Assembly: GCA_964644555.1 (NCBI GenBank)
Contig: CAZXWI010000059.1
Coordinates: 1 to 9,375, forward strand
Direction of reading: 5' to 3'
Source: RUG14186 sp964644555
GTDB taxonomy: Bacteria > Bacillota > Clostridia > Eubacteriales > Anaerofustaceae
Length of the DNA stretch: 9,375 nt
This document shows positions 6,718 to 9,375 of the stretch, in pieces (positions within the stretch are counted from its first letter, which is position 1; each line of letters opens with the position of its first letter). Made by a program: the position numbers and the translations under genes. The notes beneath the pieces are model-generated. The model ran no database searches and was not told the DNA's origin. It saw nothing but the letters and a program-made list of their open reading frames with translations.

Positions 6718-8259
6718 ATGAGCCCAATTGTATATGTTTTGATAGGCATAGTTATTTTGGTTGTGGGTATTTTTGCAGGTATAATGATAAGCAAAAATAT
6801 CAGCAGTGGCAAGATTGCCAGCGCAAACGAACAGGCAGCCAAAATCGTAAATGATGCTTACAATGAGAGCGAAAGAATAAAAAAAGATCGTATAGCAGAT
6901 GCTAAAGAAGAAATATACGGATTAAGAAAAGACCTCGATAAAGAAATGCGCGACAGGCGTAACGAGGTGCAGGTACTCGAAAAACGAGTTATGCAAAAGG
7001 AAGAAACCATCGATAAAAAGATGGATCAAATAGAAAAAAGAGATGAAAATTCTCAAAGAAAGGCTAAGGAACTGGAAGCCAAAGCCGAAAAACTCAACAA
7101 ATTATATCAGCAGCAGATTGCGGAACTGGAAAAGATATCACAATTAACATTTGAAGATGCAAGACAAATCTTGCTCGATGAAACAGAAAAACAAATCAGC
7201 CGAGAAACGGCATTACTTATAAAAAACAAAGAAGCCGAAGCTAAAGAAGAAGCGGATAAAAAAGCCCGTGAAATAATCACATACGCAATTCAGCGATGTG
7301 CGGCGGATCATGTTGCGGAAACCACGGTTTCTGTTGTAAACCTTCCTTCCGACGAAATGAAAGGCAGAATCATAGGAAGAGAAGGAAGAAATATAAGAGC
7401 ACTGGAAACTCTTACCGGAATCGATCTTATAATAGATGATACACCGGAAGCTGTTATTTTATCGGGATTTGATCCGGTAAGACGAGAAATAGCGAGAATA
7501 TCACTGGAACGTCTTATTGTTGACGGAAGAATCCATCCTGCGAGAATAGAAGAAACCGTGCGAAAAGCGGAAGCCGAACTTGATGCAAAAATGCGTGAGC
7601 TCGGAGATCATGCTGTATTCGAAGCCAATATAGGCAAAGTTCACCCCGAACTTGTAAAACTTATCGGCAGACTCAATTATCGTACAAGCTACGGTCAGAA
7701 TGTATTAAAACATTCTTTGGAAGTTTCTATCCTTGCCGGTATTATGGCGGATGAACTCGGAGCAAACGGCAGAATCGCAAGAAGAGCCGGTCTTTTGCAC
7801 GATATAGGTAAAGCAATAGATCATGAGGTTGAAGGACCTCATGTACAGCTTGGTGTTGAGCTTTTGAAAAAGCACAAGGAATCAAGCGAAATAATTCATG
7901 CTGTCGAAGCACATCACAACGATGTGGAGCCGACAACACTGGAAGCTGTTTTGGTGCAGGCTGCGGATGCAGTCAGTGCTGCAAGGCCGGGAGCAAGAAG
8001 AGAAGCTCTGGAAAGCTACACGAAGCGACTTGAAAAACTCGAAGAACTTGTTAAAGGCTTTAACGGAATCGACAAATGTTATGCCATTCAGGCAGGCAGA
8101 GAGGTTCGTATTATGGTTAAGCCTGATGAAGTCGATGATCTTAAAATGGTGCATATTGCAAGGGATATAGCAAAACAGATAGAAAACGACCTTGAATACC
8201 CCGGACAGATCAAAGTCAATATCATCAGAGAAACAAGAGCTACAGAATACGCAAAATAA
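6718..8259 (+). CDS. rny: Ribonuclease Y (membrane-anchored endoribonuclease)
   Basis: RNase Y starts decay of many mRNAs in Firmicutes by endonucleolytic cleavage and is tethered to the inner face of the membrane. The 513-residue product has a transmembrane helix at about 4-25, a long charged coiled coil at about 30-190, a KH RNA-binding domain with the IIGREGRN loop (GREG at 220-223), and an HD phosphohydrolase-type catalytic domain. The metal-binding pair is His361-Asp362 in LLHDIGKAIDHE, seven residues short of the B. subtilis H368/D369, matching the seven-residue shorter total length. An in-frame ATG at 6685 would add 11 residues but has no ribosome binding site. AGGAGG at 6708-6713 lies just before the ATG at 6718, and MSPIVYVLIGIVILVVG gives a normal N-terminal anchor, so I place the start at 6718. 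The ymdB gene follows 24 bases after its stop. Confidence 0.96.
   Translation: MSPIVYVLIGIVILVVGIFAGIMISKNISSGKIASANEQAAKIVNDAYNESERIKKDRIADAKEEIYGLRKDLDKEMRDRRNEVQVLEKRVMQKEETIDKKMDQIEKRDENSQRKAKELEAKAEKLNKLYQQQIAELEKISQLTFEDARQILLDETEKQISRETALLIKNKEAEAKEEADKKAREIITYAIQRCAADHVAETTVSVVNLPSDEMKGRIIGREGRNIRALETLTGIDLIIDDTPEAVILSGFDPVRREIARISLERLIVDGRIHPARIEETVRKAEAELDAKMRELGDHAVFEANIGKVHPELVKLIGRLNYRTSYGQNVLKHSLEVSILAGIMADELGANGRIARRAGLLHDIGKAIDHEVEGPHVQLGVELLKKHKESSEIIHAVEAHHNDVEPTTLEAVLVQAADAVSAARPGARREALESYTKRLEKLEELVKGFNGIDKCYAIQAGREVRIMVKPDEVDDLKMVHIARDIAKQIENDLEYPGQIKVNIIRETRATEYAK
7822..7843 (+). repeat. Perfect 8-bp inverted repeat inside rny
   Basis: CATGAGGT (7822-7829) and ACCTCATG (7836-7843) form a perfect 8-base-pair stem with a TGAAGG loop within the coding region for the HD domain (residues around DHEVEGPHVQ). 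In RNA it would be a stable local hairpin. Part of the symmetry is forced by the conserved His-Glu and Pro-His codons, so it may have no function. Confidence 0.5.
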
Positions 8260-8283
8260 ATTTATGATTTTAGAAAGATAATT

Positions 8284-9066
8284 ATGAGAATTTTAGCATT
8301 AGGCGATGTTTTCGGCAGACCCGGGCGTAATTTGATAATTTCTAAGGCAAGCGAAATCCGTGCGAAATACAGTGCGGATTTTGTTATAGTGAATTGTGAA
8401 AATGCCTCAAGCGGAAACGGAATAACAGAGAAAAACGCCAAAGAGCTTTTGAATGTAAAAGCTGTGGATGTTTATACAAGCGGAAACCATATTTGGGATA
8501 AAAAGGATGTAAATAACATAATTCAGGAAAGCGACAGAATTATTCGTCCTGCCAATTACCCCGACCCGTGCCCCGGAAGAGGTTACGGCATATATAGGGT
8601 TAACTCAGTTCGAATCGGTGTTGTGAATTTAAGCGGCACGACATTTATGGAAGCACTTAATAATCCTTTTTTGACCTTTGACAATATTTGGCAAAATATT
8701 CATCAAAGCTGCGATATCATATGTGTAGATTTTCATGCTGAAGCAACCAGTGAGAAAATCGCATTCGGATATTATGCGGATGGCCGAGCCAATATAGTTT
8801 ACGGAACTCATACACATGTGTTGACTGCCGATGAACGAATATTGGAAAACGGCTGCGGATATCTGACCGATATAGGTATGTGCGGCCCATATGACGGAGT
8901 CATTGGGGTGGATAAGCAAATTATTGTAAAAAATTTTGTTACGCAGCGCAGAAATCGGTTTGAAGTCGCAGATGGTGCAGTGCAGCTTAACGGAGCTGTG
9001 TTCACCGTGGACGAAAATACTTTCAGATGTACCGAAATAGAAAGAGTCCGTGAAATATACGAATAA
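8284..9066 (+). CDS. ymdB: YmdB-family metallophosphoesterase (TIGR00282)
   Basis: YmdB proteins are binuclear-metal phosphodiesterases acting on cyclic nucleotides. In B. subtilis YmdB affects biofilm gene expression and the switch between motile and matrix-producing cells. The 260-residue length is typical. All expected metal and catalytic ligands are present: Asp8 (GDVFGRPG), Glu39-Asn40 (NCENASSGNG), Asn68-His69 (SGNHIWDKKD), His151 (DFHAEATSEK), and His176 and His178 (GTHTHVLTADE). The GYLTDIGMCGPYDGVIG stretch is also family-typical. Only a weak AGAAAG (8272-8277) precedes the ATG, so translation may be lower than its neighbours' or coupled to rny, 24 bases upstream. The rny-ymdB-spoVS order matches Bacillus, which makes the assignment firm. 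No signal peptide; cytosolic. Confidence 0.95.
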   Translation: MRILALGDVFGRPGRNLIISKASEIRAKYSADFVIVNCENASSGNGITEKNAKELLNVKAVDVYTSGNHIWDKKDVNNIIQESDRIIRPANYPDPCPGRGYGIYRVNSVRIGVVNLSGTTFMEALNNPFLTFDNIWQNIHQSCDIICVDFHAEATSEKIAFGYYADGRANIVYGTHTHVLTADERILENGCGYLTDIGMCGPYDGVIGVDKQIIVKNFVTQRRNRFEVADGAVQLNGAVFTVDENTFRCTEIERVREIYE

Positions 9067-9095
9067 TTCTATATAATACACACGGAGGAATGGTA

Positions 9096-9356
9096 ATGGA
9101 AGTATTAAAAGTATCGTCTGCATCAAACCCGAATTCAGTAGCGGGAGCTCTTGCCGGAGTAATCAGAGATAACGAATCTGCCGAAGTTCAAGCAATAGGA
9201 GCAGGAGCCTTAAATCAGGCAATAAAGGCAATAGCGATAGCTCGTGGATATGTGGCACCGGGCGGGTACGATTTGGTTTGTGTCCCTGCATTTACGGAAA
9301 TATCCATAAACGGCAATGACAGAACGGGCATAAAATTGATAGTTAAATCCAATTAA
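9096..9356 (+). CDS. spoVS: Stage V sporulation protein S (SpoVS), Alba-like
   Basis: SpoVS is a small Alba-fold protein, possibly nucleic-acid binding. In B. subtilis it is needed for progress through stage V of sporulation and affects septation. The product is 86 residues, exactly the usual length, and its MEVLKVSS start plus SVAGALAGVIRD, QAIGAGALNQAIKAIAIARG and CVPAFTEI segments are near-identical to the family. An earlier in-frame ATG at 9090 would add Met-Val. GGAGG at 9084-9088 is only one base from that ATG but seven from the ATG at 9096, so 9096 is the likely start. It follows ymdB by 29 bases. SpoVS also occurs in some non-sporulating relatives, so its presence suggests but does not prove endospore formation. 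Confidence 0.95.
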   Translation: MEVLKVSSASNPNSVAGALAGVIRDNESAEVQAIGAGALNQAIKAIAIARGYVAPGGYDLVCVPAFTEISINGNDRTGIKLIVKSN

Positions 9357-9375
9357 GTCAAATGTAGATTTATTC

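Noticed and set aside
9050..9077. Internal promoter for spoVS (GTGAAA, 16 bases, TATAAT)
   Set aside because: The predicted start near 9084 would fall on the ribosome binding site and leave almost no leader. I also could not find a convincing sigma-H site, although spoVS is sigma-H controlled in B. subtilis. Not supported well enough to annotate.
8629..9126. 165-residue open frame on the - strand opposite ymdB and the start of spoVS
   Set aside because: It runs across two strongly conserved + strand genes and an intergenic gap, and has no recognisable motif or start context.
9357..9375. Start of a feature after spoVS
   Set aside because: Only 19 bases remain before the window ends; no terminator stem or start codon with ribosome binding site can be judged.

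Overview
This window looks like ordinary chromosomal housekeeping sequence from a low-GC Gram-positive bacterium, most probably a Clostridia-type Firmicute. The evidence is AT-rich DNA, strong purine-rich Shine-Dalgarno sites (AAGGAG, AGGAGG), the RNase Y - YmdB - SpoVS cluster typical of Firmicutes, and a Lon-EngB pair in the same order as in Bacillus. All eight genes lie on the + strand. I see no mobile element, CRISPR array, tRNA, rRNA or horizontally acquired block.

Positions 43-6372 form one tight five-gene unit: lon (ATP-dependent protease), engB (ribosome-assembly GTPase), serS (seryl-tRNA synthetase), an unnamed single-pass membrane protein with a split extracellular domain, and trpS (tryptophanyl-tRNA synthetase). 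Lon/engB overlap by 7 bases and engB/serS by 22. The next two gaps are 12 and 14 bases. Co-transcription and translational coupling are therefore likely. The theme is protein quality control plus translation capacity, with one uncharacterised envelope protein inside the unit.

Positions 6373-6717 are the only sizeable non-coding stretch. It holds a weak AT-only hairpin at the trpS stop, a good sigma-A-like promoter (6403-6431), and a stretch of about 105 bases with a hairpin near its start and an excellent intrinsic terminator (6501-6542). After that comes an extended -10 promoter (6586-6612) that probably drives the next operon. The self-contained promoter-to-terminator unit is a candidate small RNA, and it is the most interesting signal in the window.

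Positions 6718-9356 hold the second unit: rny (RNase Y, membrane-anchored mRNA decay endonuclease), ymdB (metallophosphoesterase) and spoVS (Alba-like sporulation protein). This is a conserved Firmicute cluster linking RNA turnover to multicellular behaviour and sporulation. I found no convincing evidence of a new multi-gene system. The findings below concern the candidate sRNA, a divergent Lon N-domain, the membrane protein and smaller points.
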